From Calditrichaceae bacterium (lineage in GTDB: Bacteria > Calditrichota > Calditrichia > RBG-13-44-9 > J075), in the NCBI GenBank assembly GCA_013360445.1, contig JABWBP010000109.1, positions 1 to 34,331 of the forward strand: a stretch of 34,331 nt of DNA, read 5' to 3'. Both the position numbers and the translations under genes were made by a program. Shown piece by piece: positions 16,610-24,328 of this stretch. Position 1 is the first letter of the stretch. Each line of letters begins with the position of its first letter. Below the pieces are notes generated by a model. The model was not told the origin of the DNA, made no database searches, and saw only the letters and a program-made list of their open reading frames with translations.

Positions 16610-16898
16610 AGATGCCTCTCAATGCGTTTTTGAGTTCCGTGGTCTTTCGCCTTGACTCGACTCGCAGGGAATCGATTTTTTGGATAAGAGAAAGCCGTTC
16701 GGCCATGAGCGAATCGATGCGGGCGTAAATTTTTTCATTCTCCTTTGCCAGCGAATCGGATTTTGCCAGGGTTTCTTTGATCTCCTCCCGGGCCTTGCGC
16801 AGCGCTTCTTTATCCTCGTCGAAGAACTGCACATAGATAAAGATGGCAATCGCCGCTGCGATCAGGATTAAAACGAGATTTTTAAGGGACTCTTTCAT
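16527..16898 (-). CDS. Small membrane-anchored coiled-coil protein
   Basis: 123 residues. An N-terminal transmembrane helix (about 7-26, NLVLILIAAAIAIFIYV) is followed by a long charged coiled coil (about 30-115) with many Glu, Lys, Ser and Leu, and no other domain. AGGAAG precedes the ATG at a good distance. The 3' end overlaps the next gene by 83 nt in another frame, so the pair is probably translated from one transcript. The topology resembles inner-membrane spanins or envelope spacer proteins, but nothing phage-like is nearby. Function unknown. Confidence 0.65.
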   Translation of the reverse strand: MKESLKNLVLILIAAAIAIFIYVQFFDEDKEALRKAREEIKETLAKSDSLAKENEKIYARIDSLMAERLSLIQKIDSLRVESRRKTTELKNALRGIYEYHGTLDSLSRELNELAKSPPINEPE

Positions 16899-16917
16899 GG
16901 TCGCTTCCTATTTTAGA

Positions 16918-17222
16918 TTATTAATGCGAATTACCAGTTGAAAAATTATGGCCACGAAGACACCAGGACGTTAAGGAAGCACAAAGAAATAGAAGAAATT
17001 TGTTACTATTCAGCCACATGGTTCGATAAACTCACCATGCGAAGTTCACAGAGGCCACAGAGGAAGAATTTTGGGTATCCACCACTTCGTGGAGCAAAAT
17101 GCCTGAATAGTTACAGAAATTTAAGGATATAAACGCTAAAACCTTTGTGAAACTTCCTGTCTTGGTTTCTTGGTGGCAAACTTTCTTCAATGTCATCCCC
17201 AACTGGTAATTGGCATTATTAA
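16918..17222. repeat. Palindromic repeat G, interrupted by MITE H
   Basis: Terminal inverted repeats of 23 nt lie at 16918-16940 and 17200-17222 (21 of 23 match; core AATTACCAGTTG). The right half (17115-17222) matches the reverse complement of 34136-34233 nearly base for base. The element is split by MITE H at 17002-17114 and would be about 184 nt without it. It fills the gap between the coiled-coil pair and the Mla permease gene. Confidence 0.85.
17002..17114. mobile_element. MITE H, copy 1, with 8-bp target duplication
   Basis: Terminal inverted repeats GTTACTATTCAG and CTGAATAGTTAC are perfect over 12 nt. The element is flanked by perfect direct repeats AGAAATTT at 16994-17001 and 17115-17122. 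Its interior shares a GTATCCACCACTTCGTGGAG core and CACAGAGG motifs with the copy at 28997-29152. It contains no gene, so it would need a transposase in trans. Confidence 0.85.
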
Positions 17223-17328
17223 GGATTATGCTGCCGTTCAGCCGCTAAAATACACCCATATCGCGCCAACCACAACCGCTAAAATGATCGACAACCGCGC
17301 GTCCCTCCGCCGCCGGGCCGGAAACCTT

Positions 17329-18474
17329 TCAATAAAAAATCAACCCCAACACGCTATCCGCCAGGATCACCAGGAAAATGGCGCTGACCACCGCCCGGGT
17401 GGTGTAACGCCCCACCCCTTCCGCGCCCCCGCGCACCCGGAAACCGAAAAAACTCCCCGTAATTACGATGATCCCGGAAAACACCAGGCTCTTGACAATC
17501 CCGGTTACTATGTCTTGAAAATAGAGCACTTCGACCATGCGATTGTAAAAGATCGTCGGGGAGAGGTCCAGGTAAAAATGGGCGATCACCAACCCGCCAA
17601 AGATGCCGCACAGGTCCGCGATGATGGTGAGCAGGGGCAGGGTGAACACGCTGGCGTGCAATTTGGGAATCACCACGTAGCGCACCGGGTTGAGGGCCAT
17701 GGTTTTGAGGGCGTCGATCTCTTCCGTGACCACCATGGTGGCGATCTCGGAGGTGATGGCCGACCCGCTCCGCCCGGCAATCATGATCGCGGTGAGCAGG
17801 GGGCCCATCTCCCGGGTCATGGCGATCACCACTAAATCGGTAATGAAAATATTCGCTCCGAACTGGCGCAACTGCTGGGCGGATTGCAGCGCCAGCACCA
17901 GCCCGATCATAAAGGCAATCAGCGCCACAATCGGCAGCGCGTTTACCCCGATCAGCACCGCCTGGTTGACGAATTCTCCCTTGCGATGGGCGCGGGAGCC
18001 GGAAATATCCCGCACCCCCCAGTAGGTTATGTCCGCCACTAAGTAGAAAAACTCCGGGATGCCGGTGAACAGGAAATAGTAAATCTTTCCCCCCATGCGT
18101 TCCCAAAATCCCTCTGCTTTCGGCGCGGGAGGCTCTGGCGCGTCGCCGCCGGAAAAGGTCTCGATGGTGGCCTGAAGCTGCGCGGGAGCGCCGCCCAGCT
18201 CCACGGCCAGGCCTTTTTGGGCGGCATGGCGCTCCAGGTAGCGCAGGGCGGTTACCCCGGCGCTGTCGAGCTGCTCCAACTGCCCCAGGTCGATTTTCAG
18301 ATGGGAGCGCGGGTATCGCTCCAGCAGGCGCAGCAGTTGGGGCAGAAACCGCTCCACCGCCGGCAGGGTGAACTGCTGCTTCAGGTAGAGGATCTCTCCC
18401 CGGAGATCGTAGCTGAATGCGGGAGGGGTGGTTTTGAATTTGCGGGATCTGAATCGCATGGGAGCGGCTCTCAC
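17329..18474 (-). CDS. mlaE: STAS-domain MlaE-family ABC transporter permease
   Basis: 381 residues with a GTG start that overlaps the upstream stop as GTGA (an ATG at 18459 is the alternative). Residues about 18-110 look like a STAS domain (HLKIDLGQLEQLDSAGV), fused to an MlaE permease (about 130-381) with five to six membrane helices. Family landmarks are the MIGLVLALQSAQQLRQFGA region, the cytoplasmic segment ATMVVTEEIDALKTMALNP and the C-terminal GGAEGVGRYTT. MlaE is the membrane subunit of lipid (phospholipid) transporters that keep outer-membrane asymmetry. It is last in an operon with MCE and lipoprotein genes. The usual ATPase MlaF is not in the window, so it must be supplied from elsewhere. 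Confidence 0.9.
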   Translation of the reverse strand: MRAAPMRFRSRKFKTTPPAFSYDLRGEILYLKQQFTLPAVERFLPQLLRLLERYPRSHLKIDLGQLEQLDSAGVTALRYLERHAAQKGLAVELGGAPAQLQATIETFSGGDAPEPPAPKAEGFWERMGGKIYYFLFTGIPEFFYLVADITYWGVRDISGSRAHRKGEFVNQAVLIGVNALPIVALIAFMIGLVLALQSAQQLRQFGANIFITDLVVIAMTREMGPLLTAIMIAGRSGSAITSEIATMVVTEEIDALKTMALNPVRYVVIPKLHASVFTLPLLTIIADLCGIFGGLVIAHFYLDLSPTIFYNRMVEVLYFQDIVTGIVKSLVFSGIIVITGSFFGFRVRGGAEGVGRYTTRAVVSAIFLVILADSVLGLIFY

Positions 18475-19124
18475 TCCTGGCCCGGCGAAGCTGGCGCGGC
18501 TGCCTGGTTTTCCTTTAAATAGGCTTCTATTTTATCGCCCAGGTGGGCCAGTTCCTCTTTCAAAATACCGCTGACTGCGGCGGCCAGGAGATTGATATTC
18601 CGTTTCTGAAGGATTTGCGATTCGTTGAAGGAGTGGAGCACCGCCCGCTCCCCGGAGACCCGGTCGTACAATTCCCAGTCCAGGCGCAGGTGGGCGAGGA
18701 GGCGGTTTTTCTGATCTATCGCTTCTAATTGGTGAATCCGGGTATAAAGCTCGTATTGGGGAGTTTCGCGACCCAGCCGGGAGGAAACCATGGCAAACAA
18801 GCGCCGGGATTGCAGGTAATCCTCCACCTGGGCGGCGATGGCCTCATCCGGGCGCACCGCCCATTCGTGCTCCTGGTAATAATTCAATTCGTGGGTGCCG
18901 ATGCGCACCGCAATGCGCTTCTGGGCGTAAGCGGGGGCGATTTCCAGGGGGGCTATCTCGCAATAACCGCTGCTGAGCGGGGTTCTGGCCAGGGCTGCGG
19001 AGTCGCGGGCCACGGGAAATTCGATCACGTAATACTGCCGCGTTACCGTCCGGCTTCCGCAGGAGAACCCCAGCAGCGCCAGGCCCAGGAAAGGCAGGAT
19101 AAAGGTTATTCGCTTCATGCTCAT
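18471..19124 (-). CDS. ABC-type transport auxiliary lipoprotein
   Basis: 217 residues. A lipoprotein-type signal (LALLGFSCGS, Cys at about 22) is followed by a domain resembling the ABC-type transport auxiliary component (PqiC/LptE-like), with YYVIEFPV near the start and YCEIAPLEIAPAYAQKRIAVR next. Such lipoproteins couple MCE complexes to the outer membrane. Its ATG overlaps the MCE gene stop as ATGA, and its own stop overlaps the MlaE start, so the three genes are translationally coupled. The family call rests on pattern and context, with good confidence. Confidence 0.8.
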   Translation of the reverse strand: MSMKRITFILPFLGLALLGFSCGSRTVTRQYYVIEFPVARDSAALARTPLSSGYCEIAPLEIAPAYAQKRIAVRIGTHELNYYQEHEWAVRPDEAIAAQVEDYLQSRRLFAMVSSRLGRETPQYELYTRIHQLEAIDQKNRLLAHLRLDWELYDRVSGERAVLHSFNESQILQKRNINLLAAAVSGILKEELAHLGDKIEAYLKENQAAAPASPGQE

Positions 19125-20104
19125 CGTTCCAGGCGTTTATCGGGGATATTTTTGGTTTTAGCGCCGCGCAGCAGCAGCGAGGGGTCGGATTGCAACATCC
19201 GGGAGACCTCTTCGAGGTATTCCGAGGTCAGTTTCAGGCGCTCCATGCTGACGATGAAATCCTGCCCGCCCCGCTCCAGCCCGCGATCCATCAGCGAGAG
19301 CATTTGATTGGTGCGTTCCGCCACGGTGCGCAATTCCCCGATCAGCGCCACTAAGTTGGCTTCCTTCAACTTGGCGGAAATGGCCTGGGTGTTGGCCAGG
19401 ATTTGCTCCAGGGTATCGCTGCGGGCGATGCGGTGCACGTCCTGCAGGGTTGCCTGCAGCAGCACTGCGGCGCTGTCCAGCCGGGCGGCGATCTGCTGGC
19501 TGGTTTCCAGGGTGAGGCGCATGTTGCGGCGATTCTCGTCTAAGATCCCGTTCATTTTCTCGAACGCCGAGCCGGCCTGCTCCGCCAGGCGGGTAAACTT
19601 GTTGAGATTGTCCGGGCGGGTAAACGCTTGCAGGTTGTTGAGGATTTGATCTAACTTGCGGGTCATTACATCCGCCCGGTCGGTAATTTCTTCCGATAAA
19701 GAAGTGCCCGGTTGAATGTAGCCGCCCGGTTTCAGGCGCTCCGCTTCGTTGCTGCCCCCGCGAATCTCGATGGTCTTCAGCCCGGTAATCCCGATGGCGT
19801 TGATGTCCGCCTGGGAATCGGTTTTGATGGGGGTGCCATGGGTAAGCTCTACGGTAATGATCACCCGGGTGACGTTTTTGGGATCGATGCGCACGTCATC
19901 CACCACCCCCACCTTGATTCCCAGGTATTTTACCGGGCTGCCCACTTCCAGGCCGCCCACGGAGAGGTCTTCATAAGCGATGTAATAAATATCGCTCTCT
20001 TTCAACAACTGCTGGCGGGTAATCACCCCGATCAATCCCAACAGGGCGATCAAGCTGACCGCGATAAAGATACTCAGGCGAAGTTTTTGGGCGCGTGTGG
20101 GCAT
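19121..20104 (-). CDS. mlaD: MlaD/MCE-domain lipid transport protein
   Basis: 327 residues. An N-terminal membrane helix (about 9-28) is followed by one MCE domain (about 38-118) with YEDLSVGGLEVGSPVKYLG, VTVELTHGT-type strands and the family segment ITGLKTIEIRGG. The remainder is a long helical, coiled-coil-rich tail (about 140-310), as in MCE proteins that form periplasm-spanning assemblies. It is first of three overlapping genes (MCE, lipoprotein, permease). The protein likely forms a hexameric ring that carries lipids between membranes. Order and coupling differ from the common E-F-D arrangement. Confidence 0.9.
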   Translation of the reverse strand: MPTRAQKLRLSIFIAVSLIALLGLIGVITRQQLLKESDIYYIAYEDLSVGGLEVGSPVKYLGIKVGVVDDVRIDPKNVTRVIITVELTHGTPIKTDSQADINAIGITGLKTIEIRGGSNEAERLKPGGYIQPGTSLSEEITDRADVMTRKLDQILNNLQAFTRPDNLNKFTRLAEQAGSAFEKMNGILDENRRNMRLTLETSQQIAARLDSAAVLLQATLQDVHRIARSDTLEQILANTQAISAKLKEANLVALIGELRTVAERTNQMLSLMDRGLERGGQDFIVSMERLKLTSEYLEEVSRMLQSDPSLLLRGAKTKNIPDKRLER

Positions 20105-20161
20105 GGAATGATCCGTAATGAAGCGTTTATTTCAATTTTAGATGAATTTTGATTGCCGTTG

Positions 20162-20863
20162 CTACTCCAGCCGAAACGGGGGAAACTTCTTCCACAGCCG
20201 CTCGAACTCCCCGCAAAAAGGTTTCACCAGCCGGGGATCGTCGGTGACCAGCAGGTTTTCATGGTTCCCCGTGGAGGCGCTGCGGGTCCAGTTGAAACTG
20301 CCGGTGAGCAGAATCCGGCAATCGAAGATCGCAAATTTATGGTGCATGTGCTCGCTGGCGTGGTCGATTTTGACCGGGATGCCGGCGTGGGCGATCTTCA
20401 CGATGTCGGAACCGCGGGCCTTGATTTTTTCATCATCGGTGATGATGCGGATGCTCTGCCCGCGTTTATACACTTGGTAAATGGCCTCGGTGATGCGGTC
20501 ATCGGTAATGGTGAAAACGCAAATATCCACAGAGCTTTTAACGTGCCTGAACAACCTTAAAATTCCCTGCAAGCACTCCTCGCCGGGGTTAAAATGCACC
20601 TGGGCCAGGGTGGAGTAACTTCCCGCCAGCGTCTGGTCGATGATCCGGCTGATCTCTTCCACCCGCTCCAAAATTTCCAGCGAGGGCGATTCCATCATCT
20701 TGCTGACGGCAATTTTGAAGGCCAGATCGCGGATGTGCCCCAGCAAGCGGGGATCGCCCCCGCAGTAGCGTATCAACTGGTCCAATTCCTCGCGCCGGGA
20801 ATTGGTCAACTGTTTGGCGTTGAATGCGCGTTTGAGAATCGTCTCCAGATATTCTTCATCCAT
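20162..20863 (-). CDS. Single-HKD phospholipase D-like protein
   Basis: 233 residues. The N-terminal half (1-85) is helical with no recognised domain. Residues about 86-225 form a PLD-like domain with one complete HKD motif, His174-x-Lys176-x4-Asp181 (HHKFAIFD), then GSFNWTRSA with Asn191. One motif per chain is typical of Nuc/mitoPLD-type enzymes that act as dimers on nucleic acids or phospholipids. No export signal is present, so it is probably cytoplasmic. A GGAGGAGG site precedes the ATG. It lies 57 nt upstream of the MCE gene on the same strand and may share its transcript. A nuclease is somewhat more likely than a lipase. Confidence 0.8.
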   Translation of the reverse strand: MDEEYLETILKRAFNAKQLTNSRREELDQLIRYCGGDPRLLGHIRDLAFKIAVSKMMESPSLEILERVEEISRIIDQTLAGSYSTLAQVHFNPGEECLQGILRLFRHVKSSVDICVFTITDDRITEAIYQVYKRGQSIRIITDDEKIKARGSDIVKIAHAGIPVKIDHASEHMHHKFAIFDCRILLTGSFNWTRSASTGNHENLLVTDDPRLVKPFCGEFERLWKKFPPFRLE

Positions 20864-20929
20864 TACCGAACGTCCTCCTCCAAAGAATTCGTCAGGTAAA
20901 GCAGTTGATCGATGGATGGTTGGAAGTTA

Positions 20930-21008
20930 AATGGCTGAATGGTTAAATGGCTAAATGGTTAGTCAACCATTCAACCATCCAACCATTTAACAATTTAACC
21001 ACCCAACC
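20930..21008. repeat. 8-nt tandem arrays in inverted arrangement
   Basis: Four units of the type AATGGTTA (20930-20961) are followed, after 2 nt, by five units of the type CAACCATT (20964-21003) and a partial one. Each arm keeps an exact 8-nt period and the two arms are complementary, so the whole forms a hairpin built of tandem repeats. It sits immediately downstream of the DUF3052 gene stop. Confidence 0.75.
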
Positions 21009-21418
21009 TACCGCCGGTCTCTTAATCGATACACAAACTTCAATCCCGACCAGTTTTCATCCACCGCGCAGACTTTCACGTCCACCATGCCGTGCCAGAG
21101 GCCGATCTCCCGGATGATATTTTCGTTGAGATCCGAGGGAATGGGGGACGATTTCTTCGGCCAGGAAATCCACAGCATCCCGTTTTGCGCCAGCGCCCCC
21201 TTCAGCTCATCGAAATGCGCTTCTAATTCCGCCTGCTGGCTGGTAAAAAACTGGATGAAATCCAGCCCCGCTTCCAGGTGGCGCAGCCGGGTTACCCCGG
21301 GCGGCAGCGGGCCTAAGGTCTCCTCATAATCTTCCGGCGGGTTGATGATCGCCGCCCGGAAGCCCGCTTTGATGCCCAATTTTTTCACCAAAGGAGCGCC
21401 TGAATACCCGGCGGACAT
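21008..21418 (-). CDS. DUF3052-like protein
   Basis: 136 residues, with no signal or membrane segment. It opens with GYSGAPLVKKLGI and contains INPPEDY, FIQFFTSQQAEL and LWISWPKKSSPIPSDLNENIIRE. I recognise this pattern as the DUF3052 family, small cytoplasmic proteins of unknown role with a methyltransferase-like look but without a clear cofactor loop. It ends in the tandem-repeat hairpin at 20930-21008 and is divergent from the carrier gene at 21662. Family confidence is good; function is unknown. Confidence 0.75.
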   Translation of the reverse strand: MSAGYSGAPLVKKLGIKAGFRAAIINPPEDYEETLGPLPPGVTRLRHLEAGLDFIQFFTSQQAELEAHFDELKGALAQNGMLWISWPKKSSPIPSDLNENIIREIGLWHGMVDVKVCAVDENWSGLKFVYRLRDRR

Positions 21419-21661
21419 AAGCGTTTCACTTCAACTTTCGACATTCCAGGGTTGTTTGCCATCACTCATGGTTAATTAAGCCGAATAACGCTTCAACTTT
21501 TTCCCGGCGGCTGGCCAGGGGTAAGGTGAATATAAACCGGAATTCCTCAATCCGCAATCCGAAATCTTTTCCATTCCCGTCCTTATATAAAATTTCTTAC
21601 CAACCGCGGGTTTTCTCATTAAATTTGCCCCTCGAATTTCCGGTCAGGAAAGCATTTGCGC

Positions 21662-24292
21662 ATGGGCCAGCTTTTTCGTAAAACTTTCGGCATCCACCAG
21701 GGAGAAGAACTCCGCGCCCTGCTGATGCTCGCTTACATCTTCCTGGTGATCTCCTCCCTGCTGATCATCAAACCGGTGAGCAACGCCCTGTTCCTCTCCC
21801 AATTCGGGGTGGCGCAGCTTCCCGCCGCGTTCATTTTAGTAGCGATTTTTGCCGCGCTGGTGACCATCCTCTATTCCCGCCTGGCGCGGAAACTTCCCCT
21901 CAATACTCTGGTCATCCGTTCCCTCTATACCTTCATCATCTGCCTGGCGGTTTTCCGGTTGCTGTTCTATATTCGCTCCCTGGAAAGCCTCGCCCTGTAC
22001 CTGTTTTACATCTGGGTGGCGATTTTTGCATTGATTGCTACCTCGCAGTTCTGGGTGCTCGCCAACCTGGTGTTCAACGCCCGGGAGGCCAAGCGCCTCT
22101 TCGGTTTTATCGGTTCGGGGGGAATCGCGGGGGGAATTTTCGGGGGGTATTTGACCAACTTTTTAGCGCCGTTGATCGGCACCGAAAACCTGCTCTTCGT
22201 CTGCATCTTCTTGCTCTACCTCTGCATTCCCATTACCCGCACGGTCTGGCGGCGCAGCGTGGAGGGCAGCGACGATTTCCAACCCCCGGCGCAGGAGTTG
22301 AGCGCCCATCCGCTCATCTACCCCTTCAAACTGCTCCGCAAATCGCAATTATTGACCCTGCTGGCCGGGCTGGTGGGCATCAGCGTGCTGGCCGCCAAAG
22401 TGGTGGATTACGAATTCAGCGCCGTGGCCGCGGCCAGCATTGCAGATCAGGACGAACTGGCCGCCTTCTTCGGGTTCTGGCTCTCCAATTTGAATATCGT
22501 TTCCCTGTTGATCCAGTTGTTTATCACCCGCCGGGTGGTAGGGGTATTCGGGGTGGGCGCCTCCCTGTTCTTCCTGCCGGTGGGAATTCTGCTGGGGGCT
22601 TTCGCTATCCTGGCGTTCCCGGCGCTCTGGGCGGCGGTGCTCTTAAAGGTCAGCGACGGCAGTTTGAAGCAGTCCATCAACCGTTCCGGCATGGAACTGT
22701 TAGCCCTGCCGGTTCCCGCGGAAGTTAAAAACCAGGCCAAGACCTTCATCGACGTATTCATCGACAGCTTCGCCACCGGGGTGGGGGGGATTTTACTGAG
22801 CATTTTCGCGGTGGGGTTGAGTTTTTCGGTGCGCCAGGTCGGTTTGATCATCATCGCGCTGGTGGCCGCCTGGCTCTTCCTGGCGGTGCAAATTCGCCGG
22901 GAATACATTCGCTCCTTCCGCCGGAAGATCGAGCGCGAAAAGGAGCTTCCCGCGCAGCCGGAACCGCGCCTCGCCGGCGAATCGGAGTTGGGCGGGTTGA
23001 TCCGGGCGCTGGAGAAAGGGGAAGAGACGCAGGTTTTACCGGCGCTCAAGATGGTGAAAGAAATTCAGAATCCCGCTTTGATCCCCAGTTTCAAAAAACT
23101 CATCGCCCATCCCTCCCGGGCGGTGCGTTTGGAGGTGCTGGAAAACATCTATTTTTACAAGAACGGCGAATTCCTCGCGGAAGTGCGGGGGCTGGTGAAT
23201 GATCCCGATCAGGAGATCAAAACCCGGGCGATTGAGTACCTCTTCCGCCATTCCCCGGCGGACCCCATCGCGCTGGCAAAACATTACTTAGCAGATGAAG
23301 ATTACCGGGTGCGCGGGGCGGCGCTGTTGGCCATTGCCCGGGAAAGCCGTAAAAACCAGGCGCTAAAGGAAATCTTTCGCATCCGGGAATTGATCGAAGC
23401 GAGCATCAGGGAGATTCCCCGGGCGCAGGACCAGGCGCAGGCGGAATTCACCAAAATCAACTGCGCCCGGGCTATCGGCGCGGTGAATGAGCCGGCCCTG
23501 TATCCCCATTTGCACGCCTTTCTCGGCGCCGCTTCCCCGGCGGTATTGAAAGCGGCGATCGTGGGGGCGGCGCAAACCGGGCAGCGGGAATTCATCCCGG
23601 CGCTGATTCGCTGCTTGGGCAATCCCGCGGTCTGGCACTACGCCCGCCAGGCCCTCTCCAGCTTCGGGCTGAACATCATCGATATGCTGGCCTCTTACCT
23701 GGAGAACCCGGAGACGGAACCGGCCATCCGCCGGAATATTCCCCGGGTGCTGGCCTCCATGGGGGTTCAGAAGTCCGTGGGGGTGCTGCTGCGCCACCTG
23801 GACCAGCCGGATGCGGATATTCGTGACGCGGTGTTGAAAGGATTGAGCCGGCTGCGGGTAAAATTCCCCCATTTGAAGTTCGACGAAGCGCGGGTGGGCA
23901 GGCAGATCGATGCGGAGTGCGAGAATTATTTGCAGAACCTGGCCAGGCTGCAGGCCCTCGCCGCTCCCGAATCCCCGGCGCAGCAATCGCGCGATCCGCG
24001 GGAGGGCGCGGAATCCCGCCAACAGTTGGAAGAGACCCTCGGCAAGCGGTTGGACCGGAATTTGGAGCGGATTTTCCGCCTGCTCATCCTGCTCTATCCC
24101 ACCGATGACATTTACAGCGCCTATTTGGGGATTCAAAAAACCGGTGCGCCGGACGTGCAGGCCAGCGCTTTGGAATTTCTCGACAACCTGTTAGAGCCGG
24201 GGCTAAAGCGCATGGTCATTCCCATCCTGGAAACCGTTATCCGGGAAGCCGCCCCCGCGGACCTTTTGAAACGATTCGATATTCGCACTTAA
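21662..24292 (+). CDS. Npt-like (TLC) carrier fused to HEAT repeats
   Basis: About 876 residues from ATG 21662 (an in-frame TTG at 21656 lies 5 nt after AGGAA and could be the true start). Residues about 15-420 hold some 12 membrane helices with the NTP-carrier/MFS pattern (LLIIKPVSNALFLSQFG, FWVLANLVFNAREAKRLFGFIGSGG). This is like the ATP/ADP translocase-related proteins of bacteria outside the Rickettsia/Chlamydia group. Residues about 440-760 are soluble HEAT-like helical repeats (ALIPSFKKLIAHPSRAVRLEVLENI and successive units). Such fusions are widespread but uncharacterised; a nucleotide or other anionic solute is a guess. The gene stands alone between a divergent and a convergent neighbour. 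Confidence 0.8.
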   Translation: MGQLFRKTFGIHQGEELRALLMLAYIFLVISSLLIIKPVSNALFLSQFGVAQLPAAFILVAIFAALVTILYSRLARKLPLNTLVIRSLYTFIICLAVFRLLFYIRSLESLALYLFYIWVAIFALIATSQFWVLANLVFNAREAKRLFGFIGSGGIAGGIFGGYLTNFLAPLIGTENLLFVCIFLLYLCIPITRTVWRRSVEGSDDFQPPAQELSAHPLIYPFKLLRKSQLLTLLAGLVGISVLAAKVVDYEFSAVAAASIADQDELAAFFGFWLSNLNIVSLLIQLFITRRVVGVFGVGASLFFLPVGILLGAFAILAFPALWAAVLLKVSDGSLKQSINRSGMELLALPVPAEVKNQAKTFIDVFIDSFATGVGGILLSIFAVGLSFSVRQVGLIIIALVAAWLFLAVQIRREYIRSFRRKIEREKELPAQPEPRLAGESELGGLIRALEKGEETQVLPALKMVKEIQNPALIPSFKKLIAHPSRAVRLEVLENIYFYKNGEFLAEVRGLVNDPDQEIKTRAIEYLFRHSPADPIALAKHYLADEDYRVRGAALLAIARESRKNQALKEIFRIRELIEASIREIPRAQDQAQAEFTKINCARAIGAVNEPALYPHLHAFLGAASPAVLKAAIVGAAQTGQREFIPALIRCLGNPAVWHYARQALSSFGLNIIDMLASYLENPETEPAIRRNIPRVLASMGVQKSVGVLLRHLDQPDADIRDAVLKGLSRLRVKFPHLKFDEARVGRQIDAECENYLQNLARLQALAAPESPAQQSRDPREGAESRQQLEETLGKRLDRNLERIFRLLILLYPTDDIYSAYLGIQKTGAPDVQASALEFLDNLLEPGLKRMVIPILETVIREAAPADLLKRFDIRT

Positions 24293-24319
24293 CTCGTAAC
24301 TCGTAATACGTAACTCGCT
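24292..24319. repeat. 7-nt tandem array, ACTCGTA-type
   Basis: Four units with an exact 7-nt period (ACTCGTA twice, ATACGTA, ACTCGCT) begin at the last base of the carrier gene stop. The array lies between two convergent genes. Confidence 0.7.
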
Positions 24320-24328
24320 GATCGCCAA

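Noticed and set aside
16145-16898. Prophage lysis cassette
   Set aside because: The coiled-coil pair recalls spanins, but no endolysin, holin, integrase, capsid or tail gene lies nearby and there is no attachment-site pair.
17224-17328. Possible short membrane peptide on the minus strand just after the MlaE stop
   Set aside because: A hydrophobic stretch (ARLSIILAVVVGAIWVYFSG) is readable, but there is no ATG or GTG in a suitable place. It could be a remnant of a lost gene next to repeat G, but cannot be supported.
17170-17835. 221-residue plus-strand open frame
   Set aside because: It is antisense to the MlaE permease and begins inside repeat G; no protein-like pattern is seen.
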